Source of the DNA: Nitrospira sp.
GTDB taxonomy: Bacteria > Nitrospirota > Nitrospiria > Nitrospirales > Nitrospiraceae
NCBI GenBank assembly: GCA_031315995.1
Contig: JALDRG010000005.1
Location: 242,432 to 306,431, forward strand
Direction of reading: 5' to 3'
Length of the DNA: 64,000 nt
This document shows, piece after piece, positions 45,838 through 54,568 of the stretch. Each line of letters starts with the position of its first letter. The first letter of the stretch is position 1. The translations under genes and the position numbers were made by a program. The notes below the pieces were generated by a model, which had not been told where the DNA came from, made no database searches, and saw only the letters and a program-made list of their open reading frames with translations.

Positions 45838-46164
45838 ATGGCACGAATCAAAACGAAAATTCGCAAAGGCGACACCGTCATGGTGGTGACTGGGCGTGAG
45901 CGCGGAAAGTCAGGCAAGGTGTTGTCTGTCGACACCGTGAACGGCAAGATCCTGGTAGAGAAACTCAATATGATCAAGCGTCACACCAAGCCGAACCAGA
46001 AGCTTCGTCAGGGTGGCATTCTTGAGCGTGAGTCTCCTCTTGCTATTTCCAATGTGATGTTTTTGTGTCCAGTTACGAAGAAGCCAACTCGCTTAGGGGT
46101 CAAGCGCCAAGAAGATGGTCGTCGCGCGAGACTGAGCAAGAAGTCAAAAGAAATTGTCGAATAG
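45838..46164 (+). CDS. rplX: 50S ribosomal protein L24
   Basis: 108 residues with the KOW motif near the N-terminus ([20 protein letters not shown]) and the C-terminal tail [20 protein letters not shown]24 is an early 50S assembly initiator at the tunnel exit. The rplE ATG lies 20 nt after the stop, not inside it as the track ORF would suggest. Confidence 0.98.
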   Translation: MARIKTKIRKGDTVMVVTGRERGKSGKVLSVDTVNGKILVEKLNMIKRHTKPNQKLRQGGILERESPLAISNVMFLCPVTKKPTRLGVKRQEDGRRARLSKKSKEIVE

Positions 46165-46184
46165 TCGGAACAGGAAAGACGTTC

Positions 46185-46838
46185 ATGGCAAAAGTAGAGA
46201 AGGGTAAGGGCGGCAAGGGAGCTACTCCCCGGTCGTCAGCAAAGAAGGAAGCCGCCGTTCCTGAGGTTTCTCAGGATTCAGGCAGTGAGCATCAGTTCGC
46301 TCCGCGACTCAGGGAGACCTATCGCGATCAAGTGGTTCCGGCTCTCATGAAAGAGTTTGGTTATGGCAATTTGATGCAAGTTCCTCGTCTGGAACGAATC
46401 GTTTTGAATGTCGGCATGGGTGAGGCGATTCAAAACGTGAAATTGCTGGAAAGCGCATCAAACGAATTGGGGATTATCACCGGCCAAAAACCAATCACGA
46501 CTCGAGCGAAGAAAGCGATCGCTGGATTCAAGTTGAGGCAGGGTATGCCGATCGGCGCAAAGGTCACCCTCCGCAGCCGACGCATGTGGGAGTTTTTGGA
46601 TCGTTTGATCTCGCTGGCCCTTCCGCGAATCCGAGACTTCCGCGGCGTGTCACCGAAAGCGTTTGATGGACGCGGTAACTATACCCTCGGCTTGAAGGAA
46701 CAATTGATTTTTCCTGAAATCGAATATGACACTGTGGCCTCCATCCACGGGATGGATATCACCATCGTGACCACGGCCCAGACGAATGATGAGGGGAAGG
46801 CCCTGCTGAAACATCTTGGTATGCCATTTCGAGCTTAG
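46185..46838 (+). CDS. rplE: 50S ribosomal protein L5 with extended N-terminus
   Basis: The ATG at 46185 is preceded by AGGAAAG; the track start inside rplX is unlikely. The product is 217 residues, about 38 more than the usual 179. The additional N-terminal segment is Lys/Ala/Ser rich ([20 protein letters not shown]). The normal L5 core begins at about [20 protein letters not shown] and includes [20 protein letters not shown] and [21 protein letters not shown]5 binds 5S rRNA and the P-site tRNA; the extension may contact rRNA. Confidence 0.97.
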   Translation: MAKVEKGKGGKGATPRSSAKKEAAVPEVSQDSGSEHQFAPRLRETYRDQVVPALMKEFGYGNLMQVPRLERIVLNVGMGEAIQNVKLLESASNELGIITGQKPITTRAKKAIAGFKLRQGMPIGAKVTLRSRRMWEFLDRLISLALPRIRDFRGVSPKAFDGRGNYTLGLKEQLIFPEIEYDTVASIHGMDITIVTTAQTNDEGKALLKHLGMPFRA

Positions 46839-46898
46839 GGCTTGGTTTGAATGAGGATCGCTTGGCGGTGTTCGCCATGCGCGATTAAGGGGGATTCC

Positions 46899-47084
46899 GT
46901 GTCAAGATTAGCGCTCAAAAATAAGGCGGCTAAGAAATCGAAGTTTGGCTGTCGAGACTACCACCGCTGCGGGCTCTGTGGTCGTGTGCGTGGATTCTTG
47001 CGTCGATTTCGCATGTGTCGTATTTGTTTTCGATTTCTGAGTCTCAAGGGTGAGATTCCCGGAGTGCGAAAATCAAGCTGGTAG
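46899..47084 (+). CDS. rpsN: 30S ribosomal protein S14, zinc-binding form
   Basis: 61 residues from the GTG at 46899 with AAGGGGG upstream; the track start is 16 codons early. This is the short, zinc-binding S14: [20 protein letters not shown] supplies the four Cys (two CxxC pairs), followed by [18 protein letters not shown]. Many bacteria keep this short form; S14 packs in the 30S head near S3 and S19. Confidence 0.97.
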   Translation: MSRLALKNKAAKKSKFGCRDYHRCGLCGRVRGFLRRFRMCRICFRFLSLKGEIPGVRKSSW

Positions 47085-47129
47085 TCGGCCTAGAGGAAGC
47101 TTGCCGCTGCAAGCGTAAAAGAGGAATGC

Positions 47130-47525
47130 ATGCTTACTGACCCAATTGCTGATCTGTTGGTGAGATTAGGGAACGCTGCCCGTCGGCGTCAAGATGTAGT
47201 CAAGGTCCCCGTTTCCAAGGTGAAGCGGCAAATTCTGAATATCCTTGGCAAAGAGGGATTCATTCTCGGCTACGGTGAGATTCAAGAAGATGGCCATCCA
47301 TTTTTCTCCGTCCAGCTTCGTTATGTGGAAGAGGCGCGTCCTATGATCACGGGTATGCGCCGAATCAGCAAGCCAGGGCGTCGGGTGTATGTAGGGAGAG
47401 ATGAGGTGCCGAAGGTCAGGAACGGGATCGGTGTCGCGGTCATTTCCACCTCGAAAGGTCTGATGACCGACAGTGATTCCAGACGGTCGGGGTTAGGTGG
47501 TGAAGTTCTCTGTTCTGTCTGGTAA
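47130..47525 (+). CDS. rpsH: 30S ribosomal protein S8
   Basis: 131 residues. It opens MLTDPIADLLVRLGNAARRR and ends GISVLSTSKGLMTDxxARx-like GVAVISTSKGLMTDSDSRRS. S8 binds the central domain of 16S rRNA and, in E. coli, represses the spc operon; no matching leader hairpin was looked for here. Conserved KVPVSKVKRQILNILGKEG follows the N-terminus. Confidence 0.98.
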   Translation: MLTDPIADLLVRLGNAARRRQDVVKVPVSKVKRQILNILGKEGFILGYGEIQEDGHPFFSVQLRYVEEARPMITGMRRISKPGRRVYVGRDEVPKVRNGIGVAVISTSKGLMTDSDSRRSGLGGEVLCSVW

Positions 47526-47582
47526 ACAAAGTCGGCTGAGACGCAGTAATAACCGGATTCGGTATAACGTAACGGGGTTCGT

Positions 47583-48119
47583 ATGTCGCGGATAGGGCGT
47601 AAACCAATTTCAGTTCCAGCGGGTGTGGACATTAAGGTTGCCGGTCATTTCGTGTCCGTCAAGGGACCGATGGGTAAACTCGATTGGAAGTTGACCGATG
47701 GTGTGAGTGTCGCAGTCAACGATGGGCAGCTGGTTGTCAACCGGTCTGGTGATGCACGCCAGCTACGGGCGATGCACGGGTTGGTCCGGGCAGAACTCAG
47801 TAACATCATCCAGGGTGTTACCAAGGGATATGAGAAGGCGCTTGAGATTACCGGGGTTGGTTACAAGGCCCAGCTTCAGGGACGTGAGATGAGTTTTAAC
47901 GTCGGCTACATCAATCCCGTGGCTTATACGGTTCCGCCAGGCATTGATGTCAAGGTCGACAAGCAAACCCTCATCTCGATTCGAGGTGTAGATAAGCGGC
48001 TTGTCGGTCAGGTCGCGGCGAATATTCGCTCCATTAAGCCCCCTGATGTGTATAAGCAAAAAGGAATTCGATACGCCGGTGAAGTCTTGAGGAAGAAGGC
48101 AGGCAAGACCGGCAAGTAG
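47583..48119 (+). CDS. rplF: 50S ribosomal protein L6
   Basis: 178 residues. It opens MSRIGRKPISVPAGVDIKVA and has the conserved duplicated domain with VTKGYEKALEITGVGYKAQL and ISIRGVDKRLVGQVAANIRS. The C-terminal KPPDVYKQKGIRYAGEVLR is the standard ending. L6 is near the factor-binding site. The stop lies 9 nt before rplR. Confidence 0.98.
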   Translation: MSRIGRKPISVPAGVDIKVAGHFVSVKGPMGKLDWKLTDGVSVAVNDGQLVVNRSGDARQLRAMHGLVRAELSNIIQGVTKGYEKALEITGVGYKAQLQGREMSFNVGYINPVAYTVPPGIDVKVDKQTLISIRGVDKRLVGQVAANIRSIKPPDVYKQKGIRYAGEVLRKKAGKTGK

Positions 48120-48128
48120 AGGCCTCTG

Positions 48129-48494
48129 ATGAATACCCAAGAAAAAAACAGAAAATTAGCTCGCCGAAAACAACGTGTTAGGAAATCTGTCATCGGAACA
48201 AGCGATCGTCCACGCTTGAACGTGTTTCGTAGCCGCTCTCATATCTATGCGCAAATTATCGATGACCTTCGTGGGCATACCATAGCTGCGGCTTCGACGT
48301 TGGACGAGGCATTACGGAAATCGGTGAAGTCCACGGGTAGTATTGAGGGAGCGAAAGCCGTTGGTAAACTTATTGCGGAGCGTGCGAAGTCGGCCAAAGT
48401 CTCAATGGTGGTCTTTGACCGCGGCGGGCGGCAGTATCATGGGCGCGTAAAGGCGTTAGCTGATGCGTCGCGTGAGGGCGGCCTGCAGTTTTAG
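48129..48494 (+). CDS. rplR: 50S ribosomal protein L18
   Basis: 121 residues. The basic N-terminus ([19 protein letters not shown]) binds 5S rRNA; the core follows with [20 protein letters not shown] and ends [18 protein letters not shown]18 works with L5 to load 5S rRNA. Two blocks of A in the opening codons (GAAAAAAACAGAAAA) make this start AT rich. rpsE begins 75 nt downstream. Confidence 0.98.
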   Translation: MNTQEKNRKLARRKQRVRKSVIGTSDRPRLNVFRSRSHIYAQIIDDLRGHTIAAASTLDEALRKSVKSTGSIEGAKAVGKLIAERAKSAKVSMVVFDRGGRQYHGRVKALADASREGGLQF

Positions 48495-48569
48495 GTACGG
48501 ATCATGCCAAGGTTGGCCGTCCTCTGCTCAGAGTAAGCCAAATGAGACGACTTAAAGGAGAATGACGTT

Positions 48570-49073
48570 GTGCGAGTCAATCCCGAAGAATTGAGTCTAA
48601 AAGACAAGGTAGTGTTCATCAACCGTGTCGCCAAAGTTGTGAAGGGCGGAAAGCGTTTCAACTTTTGCGCCTTGGTGGTCGTGGGCGATGGGCAGGGGTA
48701 TGTCGGCGTGGGGAAGGGGAAGGCAGCAGAAGTCCCCGTAGCGATTTCAAAAGCTGTCGAACAGGCCAAGAAACACTTGGTCCGTGTTCCTATAAAGGGG
48801 GGAACCATTCCTCATGAAGTGCACGGACTCTTTGGTGCAGAACATGTGTTGCTCAAACCGGCCGCCGAGGGAACCGGCATCATTGCCGGGGGAGCGGTGC
48901 GGGCGGTCGTCGAACTCGCCGGCGCGCATAATATCATTGCGAAGACTCTAGGCCGCGGCAATCCTTTCAACGCGGTCAGGGCGACGCTCAATGGGCTTCA
49001 GCAGTTGTGTGATCCTCAGGAAATGATGAAATTACGCCGCAGTGCTGGAAACGAAGCGCAGGTACATGTCTAA
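48570..49073 (+). CDS. rpsE: 30S ribosomal protein S5
   Basis: 167 residues with a GTG start and AAAGGAG upstream. It shows [20 protein letters not shown] and [14 protein letters not shown]-like [20 protein letters not shown], then [21 protein letters not shown]5 shapes the mRNA entry pore with S3 and S4, and spectinomycin resistance maps near the N-terminal loop, which looks ordinary. Its stop shares one base with the rpmD ATG (TAATG). Confidence 0.99.
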   Translation: MRVNPEELSLKDKVVFINRVAKVVKGGKRFNFCALVVVGDGQGYVGVGKGKAAEVPVAISKAVEQAKKHLVRVPIKGGTIPHEVHGLFGAEHVLLKPAAEGTGIIAGGAVRAVVELAGAHNIIAKTLGRGNPFNAVRATLNGLQQLCDPQEMMKLRRSAGNEAQVHV

Positions 49074-49282
49074 TGGCTACTGAAAAAAAAACAGGAAGTG
49101 ACCAATCATCCCTTCGAATTACTCTGAAGCGGAGCCCGATCGGTACACCGTACAAGCATCGGTTAGTGCTCAGGGGATTAGGGCTGCGTAAACTCAATGC
49201 CACGGTGTTACGTCCCGCAAGCGATCAAGTTAAAGGCATGATTGCCAAGGTGGGCTATTTACTGGAAGTGAGTCCCCAATGA
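49073..49282 (+). CDS. rpmD: 50S ribosomal protein L30
   Basis: 69 residues, with ATG overlapping the rpsE TAA by one base. Sequence LRITLKRSPIGTPYKHRLVL and GLRKLNATVLRPASDQVKGM are the conserved L30 parts. The N-terminal extension before SLRITLKRS is Lys rich and about 10 residues longer than minimal L30. It overlaps rplO by 4 nt (ATGA). Confidence 0.97.
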   Translation: MATEKKTGSDQSSLRITLKRSPIGTPYKHRLVLRGLGLRKLNATVLRPASDQVKGMIAKVGYLLEVSPQ

Positions 49283-49728
49283 AGTTGCACGATCTTGCTC
49301 CTTCTAGAGGAGCGAAACACAAGCGGAAGCGAATCGGGCGGGGTCCAGGATCCGGTCATGGAAAGACCGCGACGAAGGGGCATAAGGGTCTGAAGGCTCG
49401 ATCAGGCGGAGGCAAACGCCCTGGATTCGAGGGTGGTCAGATGCCGTTGATTCGTCGGGTGCCGAAGTATGGATTCACGAATCAATTTCGAACGGAATAC
49501 ACGATCATTAATTTGAAAAGTCTGGCTGGTCTGGAAACGACAGAAGCCATTACGCCCCAACTCTTGATGAATGAAGGCCTTGTGCGACGAAAAGGGGAGC
49601 TGATTAAGATCCTTGCCCAGGGAGAGGTCACCAAACCTCTTGTGGTCCAGGCTCATAAGTTCAGCAAGTCAGCAGAGGCAAAGATTCAGGCAGCCGGGGG
49701 GAGGGCCGAGGTCATTCCCTGTGTTTGA
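49279..49728 (+). CDS. rplO: 50S ribosomal protein L15
   Basis: 149 residues. It opens MKLHDLAPSRGAKHKRKRIG with the Gly/Lys-rich extension GPGSGHGKTATKGHKGLKAR that threads into 23S rRNA, then the C-terminal domain. It begins in an ATGA overlap with rpmD and its stop overlaps the secY GTG region by 8 nt, so translation is likely coupled through secY. Confidence 0.98.
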   Translation: MKLHDLAPSRGAKHKRKRIGRGPGSGHGKTATKGHKGLKARSGGGKRPGFEGGQMPLIRRVPKYGFTNQFRTEYTIINLKSLAGLETTEAITPQLLMNEGLVRRKGELIKILAQGEVTKPLVVQAHKFSKSAEAKIQAAGGRAEVIPCV

Positions 49729-51034
49729 GCGTCTGCTGACTAGTTTTCAAAACATCTTTAAGATACCTGAGCTGCGGACCCGCGTCTTGTTTACGCTGGG
49801 GATGCTTATCGTCTATCGCGTCGGCGCTCACATTCCCACCCCGGGTATCAACGGAGAAGCCTTATCAGAATTTCTGCAGAAACAGGGCGGAGCCCTGCTG
49901 GGATTCTTGGATATTTTTTCAGGCGGGTCCCTCTCGCGACTGACGATCTTTGCGCTCGGTATCATGCCCTACATCAGCGCATCGATCATCCTGCAGTTGC
50001 TGACGGTGGTGATTCCCCACCTTTCCAAACTAGCTAAAGAGGGTGAGCGCGGTCGAAAAAAAATCATTCAATATACGAGATTTGGTACGATTGTCATCGC
50101 ATTGATTCAGGGATTCGGGATTGCCGTGGGTCTCGAACAGATGAATCAAGGAGCTTTTGTGCTCACTCCTGGATGGGGGTTCCGGTTCATGACGGTGATT
50201 ACGCTCTGCGCCGGGACTGGATTTCTCATGTGGCTGGGTGAGCAAATCACGGAGCGAGGGATAGGAAACGGTATTTCCCTCATCATCTTCGCCGGAATCG
50301 TCGCGAGGTTGCCGGCGGCAGTGGCTCAGACGTTTGACCTGTATAAGGTCGGACAGCTGAGTTTCCCGCTGTTGGTCGTGTTGACCCTGGTGATGTTCGG
50401 CGTGGTTGCCGCCATCGTGTTCTTGGAGAGCGGACGGCGAAAAGTTCCGGTTCAATATGCGAAGCGGGTCATTGGGCGAAGAGTGTACGGGGGCCAAAGC
50501 ACCCACATTCCGCTCAAAATAAATACGGCCGGAGTCATTCCTCCTATTTTTGCTTCTTCGATTATTGCTTTTCCCGCTACGATTGCTGGATTTTTTGAAA
50601 CGCCGTGGATCAAGGCCTTTGGGTCGCAGCTCGCTCCAGGTTCCCTTCTCTACACGTTGATGTATGTGGGTTTGATCGTTTTTTTCTGTTTCTTTTATAC
50701 CGCTGTGGTCATGAACCCTGTTGACATGGCTGATAACTTAAAAAAATACGGGGGATTCGTCCCTGGAATTAGGCCCGGACAGCGCACCTCCGACTATATC
50801 TACTCGGTGCTCACAAAGATTACGTTTGCCGGTGCTATTTATCTAGCGATCGTGTGTGTGATTCCAGAGTTTCTCATTTATAAGCTGAACATGCCATTTT
50901 ACTTCGGCGGCACATCACTCTTGATCGTGATTGGGGTCGGCCTGGATACCGCTCAGCAAATCGAGTCTCATCTGCTGAATCGTAATTACGATGGGTTTCT
51001 ACAAAAGGGCAAGCTTCGAGGAAGAACCAGCTAA
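49721..51034 (+). CDS. secY: Preprotein translocase subunit SecY
   Basis: 437 residues from the GTG at 49721, which overlaps the end of rplO; the track start at 49613 lies within rplO. Ten predicted spans. It opens MFERLLTSFQNIFKIPELRT and contains TM1-2a plug region (GALLGFLDIFSGGSLSRLTI), the loop RGIGNGISLIIFAGI and the TM7-8 loop (VVMNPVDMADNLKKYGGFVP). It forms the SecYEG channel with the secE product encoded 25 kb upstream. In the conserved spc position before adk-map. Confidence 0.99.
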   Translation: MFERLLTSFQNIFKIPELRTRVLFTLGMLIVYRVGAHIPTPGINGEALSEFLQKQGGALLGFLDIFSGGSLSRLTIFALGIMPYISASIILQLLTVVIPHLSKLAKEGERGRKKIIQYTRFGTIVIALIQGFGIAVGLEQMNQGAFVLTPGWGFRFMTVITLCAGTGFLMWLGEQITERGIGNGISLIIFAGIVARLPAAVAQTFDLYKVGQLSFPLLVVLTLVMFGVVAAIVFLESGRRKVPVQYAKRVIGRRVYGGQSTHIPLKINTAGVIPPIFASSIIAFPATIAGFFETPWIKAFGSQLAPGSLLYTLMYVGLIVFFCFFYTAVVMNPVDMADNLKKYGGFVPGIRPGQRTSDYIYSVLTKITFAGAIYLAIVCVIPEFLIYKLNMPFYFGGTSLLIVIGVGLDTAQQIESHLLNRNYDGFLQKGKLRGRTS

Positions 51035-51043
51035 GGCGAGTTG

Positions 51044-51700
51044 ATGCGACTTGTGTTTCTCGGCGCTCCAGGGGTTGGAAAGGGAACTCAGGCTGATCGG
51101 GTGACCGCTCAGTTTGGTTGGCCCAAGATATCTACCGGCGACCTCTTGAGAGAGGCTGTACGAACGAAGACCGCGTTGGGACTCGAAGCGAAGAAGAGCA
51201 TGGATGCGGGCCAGCTGGTCCCTGATAATGTCGTCATTGGCATGGTGCGCGCTAAACTGGCTGAACCACTGTGCGAGAACGGCTTTGTGTTGGATGGATT
51301 TCCGCGAACTGTTCCCCAGGCGGAAGAATTGAACGGAATTTTGCACGATCGAGCTCTCAGGCTTGATCGCGTGATTAACTTTCGAGTCTCTCGTGAGGAC
51401 GTAATTAGGCGGCTCAGTGGACGGCGTAGCTGCCCGAAGTGCCAGAGTGTCTTTCATGTGGATTTCGCCGCTCCAAAAGTGAGTGGAGAATGTGATCGGT
51501 GCGGTGGGGTGTTGGTTCAACGGAGTGATGATAAACCTGAGACCATTGAAGCTCGCTTGAAGGTTTATGATGAGCAGACGGCCCCATTAATTGCGTACTA
51601 CGAACAGAAGCAGATCCTGAGTGAGCTGGATGGATCTGGCGATATGTCTCACGTTTACGATAGGCTTGCCAAGGTGATCGTTGAGCTTGGCGCTAAATGA
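51044..51700 (+). CDS. adk: Adenylate kinase with zinc-binding lid
   Basis: 218 residues from the ATG at 51044; the track start is a TTG one codon earlier. It interconverts ATP, ADP and AMP. P-loop LVFLGAPGVGKGTQADRV lies near residues 3-20, followed by ISTGDLLREAV. The LID domain keeps four Cys (CPKCQSVFHVDFAAPKVSGE, then CDRCGG), so it is the long, zinc-type form. The stop overlaps the map ATG (ATGA). Confidence 0.98.
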   Translation: MRLVFLGAPGVGKGTQADRVTAQFGWPKISTGDLLREAVRTKTALGLEAKKSMDAGQLVPDNVVIGMVRAKLAEPLCENGFVLDGFPRTVPQAEELNGILHDRALRLDRVINFRVSREDVIRRLSGRRSCPKCQSVFHVDFAAPKVSGECDRCGGVLVQRSDDKPETIEARLKVYDEQTAPLIAYYEQKQILSELDGSGDMSHVYDRLAKVIVELGAK

Positions 51701-52452
51701 TCGTGTTTAAGACCCCGGACGAAGTTTTGTTAATGGCGCAGGCCTCACACGTGGTGGCAGAAGTGTTGGAGTTGCTAAAGACGAAGGTGGCTCCCGGTAT
51801 CACAACTGATGATTTGGACCGCATCGCTGAAGAGGCGATACGAGTTCGTGGTGCCATCCCGGCGTTCAAAGGGTATCGGAACTATCCGAAGACGCTGTGT
51901 GCCTCGGTGAATGAGCAGGTGGTTCATGGGATCCCTTCCAAGCGTCGTCTCAAGGAAGGTGATATCATCGGCCTTGATTTGGGTGCCATTGTTTCAGGAT
52001 TCTACGGCGATTCTGCGGTGACCGTGCCGGTCGGTGCCGCGAGCAGCGAAGCCTTGCGCTTGATTCAGGTGACCGAGGAGGCGATGTACCGGGGCATTGC
52101 CCAAGCAGTGGTCGGCAACCGGTTGTCCGATGTGTCGCACGCGGTCCAAACGCATGTGGAGCAGGCGGGCTTCGCCGTAGTGACTGAATTTGTCGGTCAT
52201 GGCATTGGACGACAGCTTCATGAAGAGCCGCAGGTTCCGAATTACGGACGGCCAGGGCAGGGGCCACGACTCCAGGTTGGGATGGTCTTGGCAATTGAAC
52301 CCATGGTGAATCTGGGTAGTAGTGCGATTCGCATTTTGGAGGATCGGTGGACGGCTGTGACGCAGGATGGCCGCTGGTCGGCGCACTTCGAGCACACCAT
52401 CGCCATTCAGCCGACAGGCCCAGCACGGGTTCTTTCACAGTTGTCACATTAA
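51697..52452 (+). CDS. map: Methionine aminopeptidase, type I
   Basis: 251 residues; removes the initiator Met from nascent proteins. Metal ligands are visible: Asp94 and Asp105 in GLDLGAIVSGFYGDSA, His168 in FVGHGIGRQLHEEP, Glu201 in LAIEPMVNLG and Glu232 in AHFEHTI. His79 in VVHGIP is the conserved substrate-side histidine. It begins in an ATGA overlap with adk. The usual secY-adk-map-infA order holds. Confidence 0.98.
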   Translation: MIVFKTPDEVLLMAQASHVVAEVLELLKTKVAPGITTDDLDRIAEEAIRVRGAIPAFKGYRNYPKTLCASVNEQVVHGIPSKRRLKEGDIIGLDLGAIVSGFYGDSAVTVPVGAASSEALRLIQVTEEAMYRGIAQAVVGNRLSDVSHAVQTHVEQAGFAVVTEFVGHGIGRQLHEEPQVPNYGRPGQGPRLQVGMVLAIEPMVNLGSSAIRILEDRWTAVTQDGRWSAHFEHTIAIQPTGPARVLSQLSH

Positions 52453-52473
52453 GACGGGGAGGCGTACTGATAC

Positions 52474-52692
52474 GTGCCAAAAGAAGATGTTATAGAAGTG
52501 ACCGGCACGGTGGCGGAAACACTCCCGAATGCAATGTTTCGCGTGGAACTGGAACATGGGCACAGAATTTTAGCGCACATCTCGGGGAAAATGCGGATGC
52601 ACTTCATCCGTATTCTTCCTGGCGATAAGGTGACTGTGCAATTGTCGCCCTATGATCTTACAAGGGGTCGGATTACCTATCGCTTCAAGTAG
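52474..52692 (+). CDS. infA: Translation initiation factor IF-1
   Basis: 72 residues, a single OB-fold of standard length with a GTG start. Sequence [20 protein letters not shown] and [20 protein letters not shown] are conserved IF-1 signatures, ending [13 protein letters not shown]-1 occupies the 30S A site during initiation. rpmJ starts 18 nt downstream. Confidence 0.99.
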   Translation: MPKEDVIEVTGTVAETLPNAMFRVELEHGHRILAHISGKMRMHFIRILPGDKVTVQLSPYDLTRGRITYRFK

Positions 52693-52710
52693 TGGAGAAA
52701 TGGAATTGCT

Positions 52711-52824
52711 ATGAAGGTCAAGTCCTCAGTCAAGCCGATATGTGTGAAATGCAAAGTGGTCCGCCGGCGTGGGGTCGTTCGCGTGTTATGTGCCAACCCA
52801 CGCCACAAGCAGCGACAGGGTTGA
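52711..52824 (+). CDS. rpmJ: 50S ribosomal protein L36, zinc-binding form
   Basis: 37 residues, too short for the track. It opens [20 protein letters not shown] and has the zinc ligands C-x2-C-x12-C-x4-H (CVKC, then LCANPRHKQ). It is the C+ form of L36. Shine-Dalgarno GGAG lies about 14 nt before the ATG, then a weak spacer. A 135-nt gap follows before rpsM. Confidence 0.96.
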   Translation: MKVKSSVKPICVKCKVVRRRGVVRVLCANPRHKQRQG

Positions 52825-52959
52825 CAGGGATGTGGGTTGCCTTGGCAAGGATAGGTCGAGCGTGTCGCATGAGGCTGGTCAAGGAATCATCCTCCCGACG
52901 CTTCGCAGGCCCTTCAAGCCAACTCACGGTGTAATCAAGGGAAGGGATTAGGGGGTATT
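52825..52959 (+). promoter_or_regulatory. Long gap upstream of rpsM, candidate S4-type leader
   Basis: At 135 nt this is the longest gap within the spc-alpha region. It contains the short palindrome CCTTGGCAAGG (52840-52850). In E. coli, S4 binds a pseudoknot in the rpsM leader to repress the alpha operon. Position makes a comparable site plausible here, but I did not resolve a pseudoknot. Confidence 0.3.
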
Positions 52960-53349
52960 ATGGCACGTATTGCGGGCGTGGATTTGCCAAAAGACAAACG
53001 GATCGACATCGGTCTGACCTATGTATTCGGAATCGGTCGGGTTGCTGCTCAGACGATTCTTAAGAAGGCCGGGGTCGAGGGATCCATTCGCGTGAAGGAC
53101 GTGAGTGAAGATAAGATCGTCAAGATTCGAGAGGTCATCGAGCGTGATTATCGCGTGGAAGGCGATTTGCGCAAAGAAGTGTCGATGAACATCAAGCGAC
53201 TGGTAGATACCGGAACGTTTCGCGGTCTCCGGCATCGCAAGGGGTTGCCTGTTCGTGGGCAGCGGACCAAGACCAATGCGCGAACCCGTAAGGGGCGTCG
53301 CTCGGGTGTGGGAAGCAAACCGCAGAAGCCCGCTGGTTCAAGAGCGTAA
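52960..53349 (+). CDS. rpsM: 30S ribosomal protein S13
   Basis: 129 residues. It opens [20 protein letters not shown] and continues with [20 protein letters not shown] and the C-terminal extension [20 protein letters not shown] that reaches the P site. S13 bridges to L5 across the subunit interface. First gene of the alpha cluster, followed by rpsK after 43 nt. Confidence 0.99.
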   Translation: MARIAGVDLPKDKRIDIGLTYVFGIGRVAAQTILKKAGVEGSIRVKDVSEDKIVKIREVIERDYRVEGDLRKEVSMNIKRLVDTGTFRGLRHRKGLPVRGQRTKTNARTRKGRRSGVGSKPQKPAGSRA

Positions 53350-53392
53350 GAGAGTTTAGACCGAGCAGGCGCCATGCGCTGAGGGAGATTCT

Positions 53393-53776
53393 ATGAGTGT
53401 GAAGAAGGGCAAAAAGAAAGAACGTAAGATTGTCCAGAGCGGAGTGGCTCACGTGCAAGCATCGTTCAACAACACGATCGTGACCATTACGGATATGAGC
53501 GGCAATACCGTGGTGTGGGCCAGCTCAGGCAATCAGGGATTTAAGGGGTCACGCAAGAGTACTCCCTTCGCGGCACAACGTGCGGGAGAGGCGGCGGCGA
53601 GGAAGGCCATGGAAAACGGAATGCGCCAGGTTGATGTGTATGTCAACGGTCCAGGGGCGGGTCGTGAGTCCGCCATTCGCTCGTTACAGAGTGCCGGATT
53701 GCGCATCAATCTCATCCGCGACGTGACGCCAATTCCTCACAATGGATGCCGACCGCCGAAGCGTCGGCGAGTCTAG
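53393..53776 (+). CDS. rpsK: 30S ribosomal protein S11
   Basis: 127 residues. It carries [36 protein letters not shown]-like [20 protein letters not shown] and the C-terminal [15 protein letters not shown]11 forms the platform near the mRNA exit. A basic Lys-rich start ([12 protein letters not shown]) precedes the core. rpsD lies 82 nt downstream. Confidence 0.99.
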   Translation: MSVKKGKKKERKIVQSGVAHVQASFNNTIVTITDMSGNTVVWASSGNQGFKGSRKSTPFAAQRAGEAAARKAMENGMRQVDVYVNGPGAGRESAIRSLQSAGLRINLIRDVTPIPHNGCRPPKRRRV

Positions 53777-53858
53777 TCGTGATCCAAACGTGGTCCAGAA
53801 TAAGGTAATCGCTGATTCAGTCGTACTTGATTCGTTGAGGTAGAGGAGGGGTAGTAGC

Positions 53859-54485
53859 GTGGCAAAATATAGTGGACCTGTCTGCCGCTTATGTCGGAGA
53901 GAGGGTGAGAAGCTCTTTTTAAAAGGGTCTCGATGCATGACCGAGAAGTGCGCGATTGAGCGCCGGAGTTATCCCCCTGGGCAGCATGGTCAGGCTCGTC
54001 AGCGGACGTCGGACTACAGCCTGCAGTTGCGTGAGAAGCAGAAATTGAAGAGGATTTACGGCCTGCAAGAGTGCCAGTTCCGTGGCATTTTTGAACGAGC
54101 GGAACGTCAAACCGGTGTGACCGGCGATACGTTGCTACGCCTCTTGGAGTGTCGCTTGGACAATGTGGTGTATCGGCTCGGCTTCGGAGCCTCTCGAAAA
54201 GAGGCCCGACAGCTGGTCAATCATGGTCACATGATGATCAACGGTCGGAAAGTGAAGGCGCCCGGTGCTCTCGTCAAAGCAGGTGATTCTGTAGAAGTGC
54301 GGCAGAAGAGCCGTGAACTACTCCCTATTCAGGGAGCGCTGATGGCTGTGGATGGCCGTGGCATTCCGGAATGGCTTGAATTGGACCGAGCGGCCTGCAA
54401 GGGCACCATTCGGTCGTTGCCCACTAAGGAGCATATCGTGCTGCCTGTCAACGAACAAATGGTCGTAGAATTGTACTCGCGCTAA
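53859..54485 (+). CDS. rpsD: 30S ribosomal protein S4, zinc-binding form
   Basis: 208 residues with a GTG start and GGAGGGG upstream. The N-terminal zinc site is intact (CRLCRREGEKLFLKGSRCMT, then EKC), so this is the C+ form. The S4 RNA-binding domain follows with RLDNVVYRLGFGASRKEARQ and the loop LVNHGHMMINGRKVKAPGAL. S4 nucleates 30S assembly and, in E. coli, represses the alpha operon. Confidence 0.99.
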   Translation: MAKYSGPVCRLCRREGEKLFLKGSRCMTEKCAIERRSYPPGQHGQARQRTSDYSLQLREKQKLKRIYGLQECQFRGIFERAERQTGVTGDTLLRLLECRLDNVVYRLGFGASRKEARQLVNHGHMMINGRKVKAPGALVKAGDSVEVRQKSRELLPIQGALMAVDGRGIPEWLELDRAACKGTIRSLPTKEHIVLPVNEQMVVELYSR

Positions 54486-54568
54486 GAATACGTGGTCGGG
54501 GAGTATCTTGCTTTTCCGGCCATGGCTGAACGATAGACGTGCACACACGAGTTAATGAAGGGGGAGTC

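Noticed and set aside
52821-52850. TTGACA overlapping the rpmJ stop
   Set aside because: No -10-like box at 16-18 nt; the hexamer alone is not evidence of a promoter.
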